DNA of 64,000 bases from Phocoena phocoena (lineage: Eukaryota > Chordata > Mammalia > Artiodactyla > Phocoenidae): contig NC_089226.1 in the NCBI RefSeq assembly GCF_963924675.1, positions 51,787,124 through 51,851,123 on the forward strand, written 5' to 3'. Within the stretch, counting starts at the first letter, position 1, and each line of letters begins with the position of its first letter. Position numbers and translations under genes: made by a program. Positions 1-13,600 of this stretch are shown piece by piece. The notes under the pieces were generated by a model. That model had not been told where the DNA came from. It made no database searches and saw only the letters and a program-made list of their open reading frames with translations.

Positions 1-188
1 ACTGGGAAAGAGAGGCCAAGCAAGCTCTTGTATCTCTTCTAATAAGGGCACTGATCCCATCATGAGGGCCCCACCCTCATGAACTCTCTAACCCTAATTA
101 CCAACTTGGTTCCATCTCCAAATACCATGATGTTAGGGGTTAGGGTGGACATATGAATTTTGGGGGTCACAGACATTCATTCCAGCAC
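1..188 (-). mobile_element. MLT1-like LTR fragment (ERVL-MaLR), cut by the window edge
   Basis: The stretch carries the diagnostic antisense phrases of MLT1 LTRs: a GGGCCCCACCCTCATGA block, 'ctaattaccaacttgg', 'tccatctccaaatacca' and 'catatgaattttgggggtcac'. These belong to the 5' half of the LTR in reverse orientation, so the rest would lie to the left of the window. Only an ancient solitary LTR piece is visible. The subfamily cannot be fixed by eye. Confidence 0.6.
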
Positions 189-1437
189 ATTGCCCAGGGA
201 TAAACATATCTCCTTAGGTAGTTGGTTAACATACCAATTGTTAGACTCCCCATCAGCAATTTCTGATTCAGTTGGTCTGGGGGTGGAAAAGTAATGGAGT
301 GGGGCTTTTCAGAGTCACTGGAAAGGGAAGAGTTGACAGTGAGAGATTGTATCATCATCAGGATATAAGGGGATATTTTGGTATATAGGAAGGTAGATCC
401 TTGAGAAAGTTAAATGGTCAGCTATCAAGAAGGAAGGAGAAAGCTTAAGAAAGTTCTGAGGAAAGAATAGCCCTTGCTTTAGTAAACTTACTGTCAGATG
501 GCTCAAGTCTATTACTTTAGGTGGTCTTGACCACCATGCACTCTGAATTAATAGAAACTTCAGGCTTCATTACCTGGTGGTGTATCTTCCTCCTTTACTT
601 CCTATATTACTTTTTCTGTAACTTATTTTGCTTTTCTTTCCTCTGGTACTTTCACAGAAGGGTAAAGATCATTTTTACCTGTCTTGTTCTATCAGAAAGA
701 TTCAGTTGTCATAAAGAGAAGCCTTAACAATTAGCAGCAGAAAATAATAATAAAAGTTGAGGACTTTCTTATAACCAGACCTTGTATTACTGTGGTTGTA
801 GAGATACAAAGTCCAGGCTTTGTGACACAATGCTCTGAATTATCTGGATTAGAAAGAAAACTCTTGCAAATACCATAGCTGCTAGGTTAGAGAAGAATTT
901 TCTGTTCTTTTGAAATTCTACAAATAATAGCATTGGTCTCTGCTTGCACCTGGATATCTTTCTTGTCTAGTATTAGAGGTGGCTTAACCAGGCATTTCAA
1001 AATTGATTTTTTTAATTTAATATTGTGGTTGAATTATACAAAGTGCCTCCACCTAACATCAATGTTTGCTTGACCTTGTAAATATTGAGTTAAATTCCAA
1101 TTAATTCAATCACGCCATGCAATAGAAGTCTTCTGTACATTTCTACTGGTGGCACATGGAAACTAATTTTGTAGATAAGTGAATAAGCAAGTTTCATTAG
1201 TTTAGGGCTTGTGACTAAACCATTAATGAGTGGCCATATTTCACAAATTATCTTTAATAATTCATTTCCGAGCCAGTTGTTTATCTAAGTGTAAAAGATA
1301 TTTTCCCCCATTGGCATATAAACTAAAACTATTAACCGATATTTGTGTTCATCCTCATTTATGTAATTGAAGAGACTTCCATTTATCTCTGTGTACTATA
1401 GAGCTTGCCACCCTGAGGTAAGTATTTGTTTATAATC
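189..1437. other. AT-rich DNA without recognised feature
   Basis: Both strands carry only short frames with no recognisable protein. I see no tRNA-like fold, clear transposon terminus or CpG cluster. Confidence 0.5.
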
Positions 1438-1556
1438 TCCAACTCCAATGAGATCCTAAATTTGTTGAGGGCAGAAATTTGTTTTATTCATCTTCATGTG
1501 CCTGATGCCTCATACACAGCCTGACTTATAGCAGGTGTTCATTAAATACCTGGCGA
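1438..1556 (+). mobile_element. L2 LINE 3' end
   Basis: 'ttgagggcagaaatttgttttattcatcttcatgtgcctgatgcc' followed by 'agcaggtgttcattaaatacctgg' is the decayed 3' tail typical of L2 (gagggcagggactgt...gcctggcacatagtaggtgctcaataaat). It is an ancient fossil with no coding capacity. Confidence 0.5.
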
Positions 1557-1695
1557 AATGAAAATACTTCGTGTTCATCTTGATGTATATGAGGGGTTAA
1601 TAATCTGATGTGGTTAATAAATAATTTTGAGTGATTTTCACTTTTGTTCAGTTGTTTCTCTCTATATATCTATAGATATATAGATATCTATATGT

Positions 1696-1810
<115 letters not shown>

Positions 1811-2139
1811 ATTTATCCTGGGCCTTATTAGCCTGTGAGTTAAAAGGCAGTCATCCTTGCATTTTTTACACAGATTGTCACTATGACCTCACATTTATGC
1901 CTCATACAAGCTTTCAAACCCCTGCGAAGTTGCCCACTACCATTTATTTCTGGAAGATCCCAGTGGGTTTCTCACCAGATACTGCTCGATGTTGTTGTCC
2001 TCATGTGCTAGACGTCTGCTTGGCAGTTGCCACATTCACTCTCCCTGTTTTTTTTTTTTTTTTTCTTGCAGAGGGTGGCTGCAGATACTGACTCCGTTCC
2101 CTTCTTTATTTCTAACTAGATAGATGGTAGATAGGTGGA

Positions 2140-2168
2140 GATAGATAGATAGATAGATAGATAGGTAG
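2140..2168. repeat. (GATA)n microsatellite
   Basis: About six perfect GATA units follow a short imperfect lead-in (tagatagatggtagataggtgga). A T17 run lies just before it at 2048-2064. Confidence 0.9.
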
Positions 2169-2479
2169 CAACTGACCCTCTGTACTGCTGAGTACTTAAC
2201 ATTTTAAGTTCTCAGGCCCTGAGTCTACTTTGTGTACCGCCACCATTCTGAGGCTCAGATTTCATTCATCGGCTGGGAAGGGCATCCAGATGCCATGTTT
2301 TCCCTTCCATTCTTTCTCTTCCAGATCTCTTTCAGGCTCCAGGTTTCAAAAACTCCCTTTTTGAAGATTTCCTCTGCCTGAGACATCCCTAATATGTAAC
2401 ACAATGTTTGCCAATAATTACCTATGGATTAGAAGCAGACCCAGGACTATAACTTAAGTTTGGTAGGGTTCACATCTCC

Positions 2480-2790
2480 TTTTCACTGATTCAATAAACG
2501 TAGGGTGTCTACTCTGTGCCAGACACTGGAATACTCATGAGCAAAATTGTCAAACATCTTCACTTGTGGAGGTTGTATTCTTGTGAAGGGAGATAGATAT
2601 TATGTAATAGATCATTATAGATATGAAATAATAGATAAGTAAAATATATGACATGTTAGACATATAATATAAGGGGTTTGGTTAAAATAAAATTTAAAAA
2701 GGGGAGATAGTGTATGGTGGTGAGAGTAATCAGGGACGCTATCTTTCATAAGGTGACATTCAAGTAGAGACCTAAGGAGGGGAGGATGGG
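2480..2790 (+). mobile_element. Ancient mammalian interspersed repeat, family not assigned
   Basis: The motif order 'ctactctgtgccagacactggaatactc', 'ggaggttgtattcttgtgaagggaga' and 'ggtgacattcaagtagagacctaaggagg' matches a very common old mammalian repeat (tactatgtgccaggcactg ... gtgacatttgagcaaagacctgaagga). I recognise the pattern but cannot name the family with confidence. Confidence 0.35.
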
Positions 2791-3560
2791 AACCAAGGGA
2801 TAAAGGCCTAAATGGATTTAGACTAATATGACCAGACGTAGTTCATTATTAACCAGACTATTGCATGTCCTAGAGCAGTGATGTCCAAGCTGTGAAGTTA
2901 GCTGTATAGCTTCATGACATAAATCTTAGTATTTCAGACCCTCAGTTAAATTATGAAACCTCTCAACATGTAAACTAATATTTAACTCTTCCCTTAACCA
3001 GTAGGATTCATTTTCATATGACTAAGCTTGAGATAAATCTTAATACACAGTAAGAGAGGTTTCAGTTTCAAAGTATAGAATCAAAATATGCCATGTCTGC
3101 TTAGATGTAGAATAAGAATAATAAAATGGAAATAAATTCGGGGCAAAGTTTCACTTTCTCATTCTACTTGAGAAAATTTACAAATAAGAAAAGATAAGGC
3201 ATTTTCTTAATAATATGTGGTAATTCTTTGAGAAACAGGTTGTAAAAAAACTTGCAAGTATGGCATATACTGAAGAAAAAGATATGATAATATCTTATTG
3301 AACTCTCAAACAGAGAATTGGAGAGATAATTAATGTTGAAAGTGTGTGTTTATTTTGAATCAGACCACAGAGTGTTATCATATGACTTTTATGAAGAATT
3401 TGTTACCTAATTCTCAGTTTGGGATTAGTAACATGTGTGAGGGCAGGATAGTAATATCACCAAATTTACTTGTTAGAAAGAATATAACAGCATAATGACA
3501 TATGCTTAATAGTAGATAAAATTATTTTTTCTTAAAAAGTATAAACAATTTAAAAAGAGA
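2791..3560. other. AT-rich DNA without recognised feature
   Basis: No frame, terminus or repeat is convincing. A phrase at 2872 (agagcagtgatgtccaa) faintly recalls the start of MER5-type hAT elements, but the rest does not follow. Confidence 0.45.
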
Positions 3561-3862
3561 AGGAATTCATAGAGCCTATAGTCACCATGCTGTATATTAA
3601 ATCCCCAGGACTTATTTAGTTTATAACTGGAAGTTTGTACCCTTGGACCCCTTTCACCCATTTTGCCCACCCCCTACCCCCTACTTCTTGCAAATAAAAA
3701 TCTGTTGTCTGTATCTGTGAGTTTATTTATTTTGTTTTTGATGTTGTTTTAGATTCCATCTATAGGTTAGATCATGCAGTATTTGTCTTTCTCTGTCTGA
3801 CATTTCACTTAGCCTATGTCCTCAAGATCTATCCATCTTTGTGCAAATGGCAAGATTCCCTT
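3561..3862 (-). mobile_element. Old L1M 3' UTR fragment, antisense
   Basis: 'tattaaatccccaggacttatttag', 'ctatctgtgagtttatttattttg' and 'gtatttgtctttctctgtctgac' are the reverse complement of an older L1 3' UTR. The piece ends where a younger L1 3' end begins at about 3863, so the younger copy appears to be inserted into, or recombined with, this one. Confidence 0.55.
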
Positions 3863-5015
3863 TTTTTTTAACTTCTTTATTGGAGTATATTTGCTTTACA
3901 ATGGTGTGTTAGTTTCTGCTTTATAACAAAGTGAATCAGGTATACATATACATATACATATATCCCCATATCTCCTCTCTCTTGTGTTTCCCTCCCACCC
4001 TCCCTATCCCACCCCTCTAGGTGGTCACAAAGCACTGAGCTGATCTCCCTGTGCTATGTGGCTGCTTCCCACTAGCTATCTATCTTACATTTGGTAGTGT
4101 ATATATGTCCATGCCACTCTCTCACTTCATCCCAGCTTACCTTTCCCCCTCCCTGTGTGCTCAAGTCCATTCTCTACATCTGCATCTTTACTCCTGTCCT
4201 GCCCCTAGGTTCTTCAGAACCATTTTTTTTTCTTTAGATTCCATATACATGTGTTAGCATATGGTATTTTTCTCTTTCTGACTTACTTCACTCTGTATGA
4301 TAGACCCTAAGTCCATCCACCTCACTACAAATAACTCAATTTCATTTCTTTTTATGGCTGAGTAATATTCCGGTGTGTGTGTGTAATCATATCTTCTTTA
4401 TCCATTCATCTATTAATGGGCACTTAGGTTGCTTCCATATCTTGGCTATTGTAAATAATGCTGAAGTGAACACAGGGATGCTTATATCTTTTTGAATTAG
4501 TGTTTCAGTTTTCTTCAAATAAATACCGAGAAGTGGAATTGCTGAATCACGTGTTGGTTCTATTTTTAATTTTTTGAGGAACCTCCATAATGTTTTCCAT
4601 AGTGGCTGCATCAATTTACATTCTCACCCACAGTGCACGAGGGTTCTCTTTTCTCTACATCCTTGCCAACATTTATTTCTCGTCTTTTTGAAGATAGCCA
4701 TTCTGACAGGTGGGAGGTGATATCTCACTGTGGTTTTGATTTGCATTTTCCTGATGGTTAGTTATATTGAGCAGCTCTTCATGTACCTGTTGGCTATCTG
4801 TATGTCTTCTGTGGAAAAAAATGTCTGTTCAGAACCTCTGCCCATTTTTTAATTGGATTGTTTATTTATTAATTTTTTGCTATTGCTATATATTTTTCAC
4901 TATATATTTTACATACTAACTCCTTATCAGACATATGATTTGCAAATATTTTCTTCCATTTGATACGTTGCCGTTTCATTTTGTTGATGGTTTCTTTTAC
5001 TGTGCAGGTAATTTT
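3863..5015 (-). mobile_element. 5'-truncated L1, 3' UTR plus ORF2 C-terminus
   Basis: The left end (tttttttttaacttctttattgg) is an antisense poly(A) plus L1 polyadenylation region. It is followed by the same 3' UTR found at 10290 and, in the other orientation, at 50280. From about 4260 to 5010 the minus strand encodes the ORF2 C-terminal domain. The frame at 4387-4614 contains [12 protein letters not shown] and later the conserved 'EWIKK' type end, but with multiple stops and lost cysteines. Divergence from the 3' UTR (young-looking) to the ORF2 part (older-looking) suggests nested or recombined copies. Non-functional. Confidence 0.8.
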
Positions 5016-5993
5016 CTTTTGTTTAGTATAATTACCTGGACAGATCAAACTCCAAAGAAGATTGCTTCTTTGAATTATCTATATTAAATCTCCATAATTC
5101 TGGTACTGTGCCATAATTGACTCAATCGTTCCAGGTATTTTTAATGCATTTTTAAAATTTTACATTTTTTATTTTCTTGAGACAGGCATTTAACAAGAAA
5201 CTAAGGGATTGATGCTGCTCATTCTTATTATTTCAGTTGTTTTAGCAACACAATCCTATGTACCAGTACAAACAAAATAAAACCGTTAAACATTCACATC
5301 TAACAGGAAAGGGGGGCACCAACAGACCAAAAAATAGGGTTTATATACAAGAAGTTTAAAATCTTCTTAGGTAGATCAAATGTACATACAAATGATGCCT
5401 CCATTTCCACGAAGGAAATACTATAAGTTGAAACTGTTACGATTGCCAGTTTGCCTTTTAAATATTTCTCAAATCCGCCTTGCCATCTCAAGCCCCACCT
5501 TCTCCTCACACTATGGTTGTTTTCCACCTGCTTTATCACAACAGCCTCCTTAAATACTCTTTTCTGTCTCTGCGCCTTCGAGTTCCATCCATGTCTCTGT
5601 GAACACATTCCCAGAACCCCAGCTCAGAGGGCAGAGGCAGCGGCAGCTGTAGCCTGAGGTGGGATGTGCCAGGCCAACCCCTACTGAAGACAAGCTCCCA
5701 AGAAGCAGAAAACATCGTCACGCAAACACTCCCTCTAGCCTATATTAAGATAGGATCAGGACTTCATGTGAGAAAAAAACTTCTACAAATGCAAATACAA
5801 GCACGTTATGCTTCTGGGTAAAGAACATCCATGTTTCCGCATCACACACAAGGTGAAGGGCAAACTCAGCCCACGGGCTTCATTTCCTGCCTCCCAGTAC
5901 ATTCACTCAGCATCAGCCCACACACACGGAGTCGCTGTCCTCTGGACACATAACCCGCACATCAGCAAACAAATTACTCACTCAAATTAAAAA
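5016..5993. other. Unassigned stretch, possible old 3' UTR-like sequence on the minus strand
   Basis: A 102-codon minus frame (5300-5608) and overlapping shorter frames show no known domain. Read on the minus strand, 5160-5420 is AT-rich and ends with AATAAA-like hexamers near 5170, resembling a 3' UTR. I could not find flanking duplications or a recognisable parent gene. Confidence 0.3.
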
Positions 5994-6004
5994 GTAAATG
6001 CATA

Positions 6005-6215
6005 GGGCTTCCCTGGTGGCGCAGTGGTTGAGAGTCCGCCTGCCGATGCAGGGGACACGGGTTCATGCCCCGGTCCGGGAAGATCCCACATGCCGTGGAG
6101 CGGCTGGGCCCGTGAGCCATGGCCGCTGAGCCTGCGCAACCGGAGCCTGTGCTCCGCAGCTGGAGAGGCCACAACAGTGAGAGGCCCGCGTACCGCAAAA
6201 AAAAAAAAAAAAAAG
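6005..6215 (+). mobile_element. Cetacean CHR-type tRNA-derived SINE, near full length
   Basis: The element starts GGGCTTCCCTGGTGGC and ends with an A18 tail. An 11-bp TSD, gtaaatgcata, lies at 5994-6004 and 6216-6226. The pol III A box TGGCGCAGTGG is at 6017-6027 and a B-box-like GGTTCATGCCC at 6060-6070 (one change from GGTTCGANNCC). Frames predicted in it on both strands are artefacts. The tight TSD and CpG-rich body indicate a fairly recent insertion. The tRNA resemblance does not make it a tRNA gene, since no acceptor stem is formed. Confidence 0.95.
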
Positions 6216-6226
6216 GTAAATGCATA

Positions 6227-9188
6227 AGTAACAGAAAACAGAATTAAAACCTTCCATGAGATTATACATGGCAAGTCCTATTGTCAGAAAGTGTTTGATT
6301 AAAAGACCCTACTGCTTTAAATATTTTAAACATTTATGGAAACTCTCCCAATTATTTTATTTGCATAAATTCCAAATGAATTTATTTGCCTATGTGCCCA
6401 TTAGCATACACACATGGATACACACATTTATACCCAGGTATTTTAGCTAACAAACCAATTATTCTACTGCATATACTTTTTAAAACTTAAGATAATGATA
6501 CAAAATAATTTAGAAAAGAAATAACAGAAAATAAATGTGCATACGTCACCATTCTAGTTCAACCAATATCTAAAATCTAAAAAAATCTAAAAAATCAACC
6601 AATCTAAAAATTCTTAGCCTCCAATCCACATTTGATATGTATTTCATATAGCTGTAATCAAAGTTTCCACTCTTTCTTCATTCTGACTTCCTTAACTTTA
6701 TATCATAGCTATTTTTATGATGTGGCACAGAGGAATATTTTTAATGCATTCATTACATTCCACAAAGTAGATATACTATAATTTACTTAACCATTGCCAT
6801 ATTGTTGAGCGTTTAGTTAAAATTATCATAATGTCAAACATCATGATAAATGTCTATGATAAGCATAAACATATATTCATATGCATGTATTCATATACAC
6901 TTTTTCATATTTGAAAGCCTTGGGCTTACTGTACTAAATGATTTTAAATTTTTTATGAATAATAAATAATGATAAATTACTTCTCTCAAATAATATACAA
7001 TGTACTTGACCACCAATAATACGTGAATGTTTTACTGTTCATCTGTCCTGGTTCACATTTTAATTAACATTTGTATTTGTTTGTTTAAATTCTTTAGTTG
7101 AATAGGTTGAATGCCTATTTCTTAAGCAAAGGATGTTGGACATAATATAATATTTTTATAATTACCCGAGTCATCATTTGAAATGTCCATATGCTATAGA
7201 GGAAGGCACTAAGCTCATTAAAATACCCAATCTATGCAACGTATATCAACTGTATGCCAGAGAGTCTGCTAGTCTTGTCTCTAATTTTTAAAATTTAATT
7301 GTTACACGAAGAAAGTATTAATATACCTATTTTTAAAATGGTTTCAGTGAAACTAAATAGTATTGTATGTCGGAAGGGTGAAGTACAGAGTGTGAGATTT
7401 AATAAGTGAATTGTGTGATTTATTACATCTATACACATTTCTTTTTCTCACTCCTTACTTTTCTTTATGTTTTTCTCCCTCCCCAGCTTTCCTTTCTTTC
7501 TCCTTTCTCACTCCACCCATTTCCTACTCCTTTCCTTGTTTTTGCAGATTTGATTATCTTTCCCCAATACTAATATCTACTGATGATGCTAAAATACTCC
7601 AGTTAGTTAAAAGATAGTACCCAAGTATGATTTAATTTCCCACCTACATTGTGATTTGTAAAGCCAATTATAACTGTGTGTGTTTGTCTGCGTCTCATTT
7701 CCCTTGAACCTATCACACCAGACTGGATTGGGAGGAACGCCTATGCAATCTCTCTTTCCTTCTCTAACCCAATGATAGACATTATACTGGGAAGCTCAGA
7801 CACCTCTTTTTTCTTTACCTACTTTATATTTCTGGACACCAGTATTTTCAAATTTTTAAAAATTGATTTGAGGCCTGATTCTGAGGCATGTTAATTTATT
7901 GAGTTTCTAAGCTGGGACAAATATTCTAGTTTCACTCAGTATGTAGCTTTCTCATTTCCCTTCCAGGTCAGTAGATAAATCCTTCTCTTAATATTTCATA
8001 AATGCCAGGAGTTAGTTAACAGTGCTGAGACAGCATTAAACTAATCTCTCTGGTTCTTGACACAGTCTTTATTTTATTCTTTACCCCAGAAGATGTCACA
8101 TTTGCAGATGATATTTAAATTTCACCTGAAACACTGTGAGCTATGATTTCTTCAAAACTACAGTGTTTTGCAAAGAAGTTTTAACAGTCACTATGGGAAA
8201 TTTTGCATCCTTCAGAAAGCCAAATCTTTCAGAACTCATAAAATCACCTGATAACTAGAGAAGAGTGCTAAGAAAGAAGCCAATCAGCTAAGCTAAGTAT
8301 TCCATTGGCTTTTAGGTTTACATTTTTTCCTATTGAAGGTTAGTACTCTGACCTCCTCTATAATTAGGCAGTTAACAGAAGCGAAGCAACCTGTTGCAAT
8401 ATTTTTTCTTAACTAAATGTGCCAGTTTGAATGCTGCATCAAGTCATCTGATTCTGGACATAGCACTATTTTTGTTATTCATTCATTTTCCTTTTGAGTT
8501 CAAAAAACAGTTGTTTTGCCTGGCATCATGTAAACCTAGCCTTGGCTTTGAGGATTCCCCTCTTCCTTATTCTTTTTTTGCCATGTTTGTCACACTTTAG
8601 TTTTTTATTCCAAACCTTTTTAAAGCATTGTCCTCGGCACTCACATCACTACTGTCATGGCAACCAGGCGGATATAACTGAACTTACGTGTATTCATTTA
8701 AGGAAAAATGGGGCTACTCAAAATTTTTTGTTTGAATACTCTTTAGCCACATTTTTGATTCAGAAGACGGGACTCTGTACCTATGATGGAGGAACCTAAG
8801 AAAATGGTTCCTAGTTTCTAGTTTGCAGTAGCTTTGGCTTCTGTGGGATAATTTCTATCAGACAACTGGATGCATTTGAAAATCTTTATATCTTAATATT
8901 AGAAAAGTCTTATTAGCTTAGCTTGTTTCTGTTTAGAATTAATGACCAGGAAACATAGTTCATCTTTTAAGATCATTCCAGACTTTTAGTAAACAAATAA
9001 GCAAACAAACATCAAATGAAATGAATTCATTAATTAATTCCAAAGTCTAGTAATGGAGGGAATGAAGCTAGGTTTTGTTCTATATTATACCTGTATGACA
9101 GAGCCTGAACCCCATTTTAAGGAGGTGAATTTTTAGCATTCTACTCTCTCTCTTTCAATATAGATATGATACATGTAGATATAGATAT
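6227..9188. other. AT-rich DNA without recognised feature
   Basis: Almost 3 kb of AT-rich sequence contains only short frames (the longest is 101 codons at 8494-8799) with no domain, no splice-flanked open block and no clear repeat family. An ancient repeat too decayed to recognise is possible. Confidence 0.5.
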
Positions 9189-9410
9189 ACATTCATCCCC
9201 TGATATCTGCCAGGAATTGGTTCCAGGAGCCCCCACCTATACCAAAATCTGAGGATGTTCTAGTCCCATAGTCTGTCCCCTGTATCCTTGTAGTTCCACA
9301 TCCACAAATTCAGCCAACGGCAGATAGCTTAGTACTGTCCATATTTATTAGAAAAAAAAATCCACATATAAGTGTGGATTCAAACCCATGTTGTTCAAGG
9401 AGGGCTGGCA
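9189..9410 (-). mobile_element. Tigger-type (MER2-like) DNA transposon remnant
   Basis: 'ggaattggttccaggagcccccacctataccaaaatctgaggatg', followed by 'tccacatccacaaattcagccaac' and 'aaaaaaaatccacatataagtgtgga', is the paired sequence set of small MER2/Tigger-like elements (GGTTCCAGGACCCCC...ATACCAAAATCCG and CACATCCGCGGATTCAACCAACC). The end 'caaacccatgttgttcaagg' fits a Tigger terminus. It is an ancient non-autonomous copy without a transposase. Strand assignment is arbitrary because the element is largely palindromic. Confidence 0.6.
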
Positions 9411-10249
9411 CACCAGAAAGGCAATTTGGAAGCTGGGCATTCAGTGGGAGCTGGGGTAGATAATCTCAATTTACCGGATCAGAGTGTTTGTGATGTTCCT
9501 AACATAACACAGGTGGCTAAGAAATATTCTCTTTGTTTTCCTTCCCTTTCCCATTACTCCAAATGCTTGCCACTTCCCACTACCAGAAAAATAGGAGTTA
9601 TGTGAATTTTCTAATGGGTATTAGTAAATCATCCTTAATTTTGAAAGATAACTGCAGAATACTTGTGCACTCTCAGGGTGGAGACCATGTCCTCTACCTA
9701 TTTTGACATTTTATTATGGCTGATGCTGTGCTCAACTCATCTTTGTTAATGAAAAAGTCTTATTTAAAAGTCTAAGAAAAGAGGGCTCAATTTCTAAATA
9801 TTCTATGAAAGTATATGATCCCCCAGTTTTCTAATTGATAGATCCATCAAAGCTGTTATTTTGCATTGTTCATTGCTGCACTACTATGTGCCATTTACTC
9901 TCAACATTTAAAAAAATTTTCTTCTGAAAACTAAGGTCAGTTCATGACTTCAATGCAATATAAAATTAGATAATGTAGGAGAAGACATCTTGGGTGACTT
10001 CTCTTAAATTAATGTCAAAAAACAATTAAAAGGATAATATTCTTGAAGTTAATTGTCCCTGACACCCATTAATAATACGAGCCTACATTATTGCTATACA
10101 CATTCATTAACTATTAGGATTTTAAAGTATTTATCAAAACTGAATCCTACTACAGCTATAAATTAAAGCAAAATTAGTATAATATTTACACCTGGCTTTA
10201 ATAAAACTAAAATTGATTACTTTTCTTTGTCATCAAGTCAGTTCTCTAA
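9411..10249. other. AT-rich DNA without recognised feature
   Basis: No frame or repeat is convincing between the Tigger remnant and the L1 target-site duplication. Confidence 0.5.
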
Positions 10250-10656
10250 AGCATGTGATATATTTATTTATTTTATTTTTATTTTTATTTTTTTAACATC
10301 TTTATTGGGGTATAATTGTTTTACAATGGTGTGTTAGTTTCTGCTTTATAACAAAGTGAATCAGTTATACATATACATATGTTCCCATATCTCTTCCCTC
10401 TTGCGTCTCCCTCCCTCCCACCCTCCCAATCCCACCCCTCCAGGCGGTCACAAAGCACCGAGCCGATATCCCTGTGCCATGCAGCTGCTTCCCACTAGCT
10501 CTCTACCTTACGTTTGTTACTGTGTACATGTCCATGACTCTCTATCGCCCTGTCACAGCTCACCCTTCCCCCTCCCCATATACTCAAGTCCGTTCTCCAG
10601 TACGTCTGTGTCTTTATTCCTGTCTTACCCCTAGGTTCTTCGTGACTTTTTCTTTC

Positions 10657-13600
10657 TTAAAATCCATATATATGTGTTAGCATACGGTATTTGTCTTTCT
10701 CTTTCTGACTTACTTCACTCTGTATGACAGACTCTAGGTCTATCCACCTCATTATAAATAGCTCAATTTCGTTTCTTTTTATGGTTGAGTAATATTCCAT
10801 TGTATATATGTGCCACATCTTCTTTATCCATTCATCCGATGATGGGCACTTAGGTTGTTTCCATCTTTGGGCTATTGTAAATAGAGCTGCACTGAACATT
10901 TTGGTACATGACTCCTTTTGAATTTTGGTTTTCTCAGGGTATATGCCCAGTAGTGAGATTGCTGGGTCATATGGTAGTTCTATTTGTAGTTTTTTAAGGA
11001 ACCTCCATACTGTTCTCCATAGTGGCTGAACCAATTCACATTCCCACCAGCAGTGCAAGAGTGTTCCCTTTTCTCCACACCCTCTCCAGCATTTATTGTT
11101 TCTAGATTTTTTGATGATGTCCATTCTGACTGGTGTGAGATGATATCTCATTGTAGTTTTGATTTGCATTTCTCTAATGATTAATGATGTTGAGAAATCT
11201 TTCATGTGTTTGTTGGCAGTCTGTATATCTTCTTTGGAGAAATGTCTATTTAGGTCTTCTGCCCATTTTTGGATTGGGATGTTTGTTTTTTTGTTATTGA
11301 GATGCATGAGCTGCTTGTAAATTTTGGAAATAAATCCTTTGTCAGTTGCTTCATTTGCAAATATTTTCTCCCATTCTGAGGGTTGTCTCTGGTCTTGTTT
11401 ATGGTTTCCTTTGCTGTGCAAAAGCTTTGAAGTTTCATTAGCTCCCATTTGTTTATTTTTGTTTTTATTTCCATTTCTCTAGGAGGTGGGTCAAAAAGGA
11501 TCTTGGTGTGATTTATGTCATAGAGGGTTCTGCCTATGTTTTCCTCTAAGAGTTTGATAGTTTCTGGCCTTACATTTAGGTCTTTAATCCATTTTGAGCT
11601 TATTTTTGTGTATGCTGTTAGGGAGTGATCTAATCTCATACTTCTACATATACCTGTCCAGTTTTCTCAGCACCACTTATTGAAGAAGCTGTCCTTTCTC
11701 CACTGCACATTCCTGCCACCATATCAAAGATAAGGTGTCCATATGTGCGTGGGTTTATCTCTGGGCTTTCTATCCTGTTCCATTGATCTATCTTTCTTTT
11801 TTTGTGCCAGTACCATACTGTCTTGATTACTGTAGCTTTGTAGTATAGTCTGAAGTCAGGGGCCCTCATTCCTCCAGCTCTGTTTTTCATTCTCAAAATT
11901 GCTTTGGCTATTCGGGGTCTTTTGTGTTTCCATACAAATTGTGAAATTTTTTGTTCTAGTTCTGTGAAAAATGCCAGTGGTAGTTTGATAGGGATTGCAT
12001 TGAATCTATAGATTGCTTTGGGTAGTACAGTCATTTTCACAATGTTGATTCTTCCAATCCAAGAACATGGTATATCTCTCCATCTATTTGTATCATCTTT
12101 AATTTCTTTCATCAGTGTCTTTATAATTTTCTGCATACAGGTCTTTTGTCTCCTTAGGTAGGCTTATTCCTAGATATTTTATTCTTTTTGTTGCAATGGT
12201 AAATGGGAGTGTTTTCATGATTTCACTTTCAGATTTTTCATCATTAGTATATAGGAATGCCAGAGATTTCTGTGCATTAATTTTGTATCCTGCTACTTTA
12301 CCAAATTCATTGATTAGCTCTAGTAGCTTTCTGGTAGCATCTTTAGGATTCTCTATGTATAGTATCATGTCATCTGCAAGCAGTGACAGCTTTACTTCTT
12401 CTTTTCCGGTTTGGATTCCTTTTATTTCCTTTTCTTCTCTGATTGCTGTGGCTAAAACTTCCAAAACTATGTTGAATAAGAGTGGTGAGAGTGGGCAACC
12501 TTGTCTTGTTCCTGATCTTAGTGGAAATACTTTCAGTTTTTCACCACTGAGGATGATGTTGGCTGTGGGCTTGTCATATATAGCCTTTATTATGCTGAGG
12601 AAAGTTCCCTCTATGCCTACTTTCTGCAGGGTTTTTATCATAAATGGGTGTTGAATTTTGTCAAAAGCTTTCTCTGCATCTATTGAGATGACCATATGGT
12701 TTTTCTCCTGCAATTTGTTAATATGGTGTATCACATTGATTGATTTGCATATATTGAAGAATCCTTGCATTCCTGGGATAAACCCCACTTGATCATGGTG
12801 TATGATCCTTTTAATGTGCTGTTGGATTCTGTTTGCTAGTATTTTGTTGAGGGTTTTTGCATCTATGTTCATCAGTGATATTGGCCTGTAGTTTTCTTTC
12901 TTTGTGACATCCTTGTCTGGTTTTGGTATCAATGTTATGGTGGCCTCATAGAAGGAATTTGGGAGTGTTCCTCCCTCTGCTATATTTTGGAAGAGTTTCA
13001 GAAGGATAGGTGTTAGCTCTTCTGTAAATGCTTGATAGAATTCGGCTCTGAAGCCATCTAGTCCTGGGCTTTTGTTTGTTGGAAGATTTTTAATCACAAT
13101 TTCAATTTCAGTGCTTGTGATTGGTCTGTTCATATTTTCTATTTCTTCCTGATTCAGTCTTGGCAGGTTGTGCATTTCTAAGAATTTGTCCATTTCTTCC
13201 AGATTGTCCATTTTATTGGCATAGAGTTGCTTGTAGTAATCTCTCATGATCTTTTTTATTTCTGCAATGTCAGCTGTTACTTCTCCTTTTTCATTTCTAA
13301 TTCTATTGATTTGAGTCTTCTCCCTTTTTTTCTTGATGAGTGTGGCTAATGGTGTATCTATTTTGTTTATCTTCTCAAAGAACCAGCTTTTAGTTTTATT
13401 GATCTTTGCTATTGTTTCCCTCATTTCTTTTTAATTTATTTCTGATCTGATTTTTATGATTTCTTTCCTTCTGCTAACTTTGGGGTTTTTTTGTTCTTCT
13501 TTCTCTAATTGCTTTAGGTGCAAGGTTAGGTTGCTTATTCTAGATGTTTCCTGCTTCTTAAGGTGGGCTGGTATTGCTATAAACTTCCCTCTTAGAACTG

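Noticed and set aside
5300..5608. 102-codon minus-strand frame
   Set aside because: No recognisable domain, no convincing splice context, and two other frames of similar size overlap it.
6005..6215. tRNA gene suggested by A and B boxes
   Set aside because: The boxes belong to a tRNA-derived SINE. There is no cloverleaf acceptor stem, and the same unit recurs with TSDs elsewhere in the window.
12196..12654. 152-codon plus-strand open frame
   Set aside because: It is the exact antisense shadow of the L1 reverse transcriptase coding region. The same antisense frame recurs opposite the other L1 at 48088-48582.
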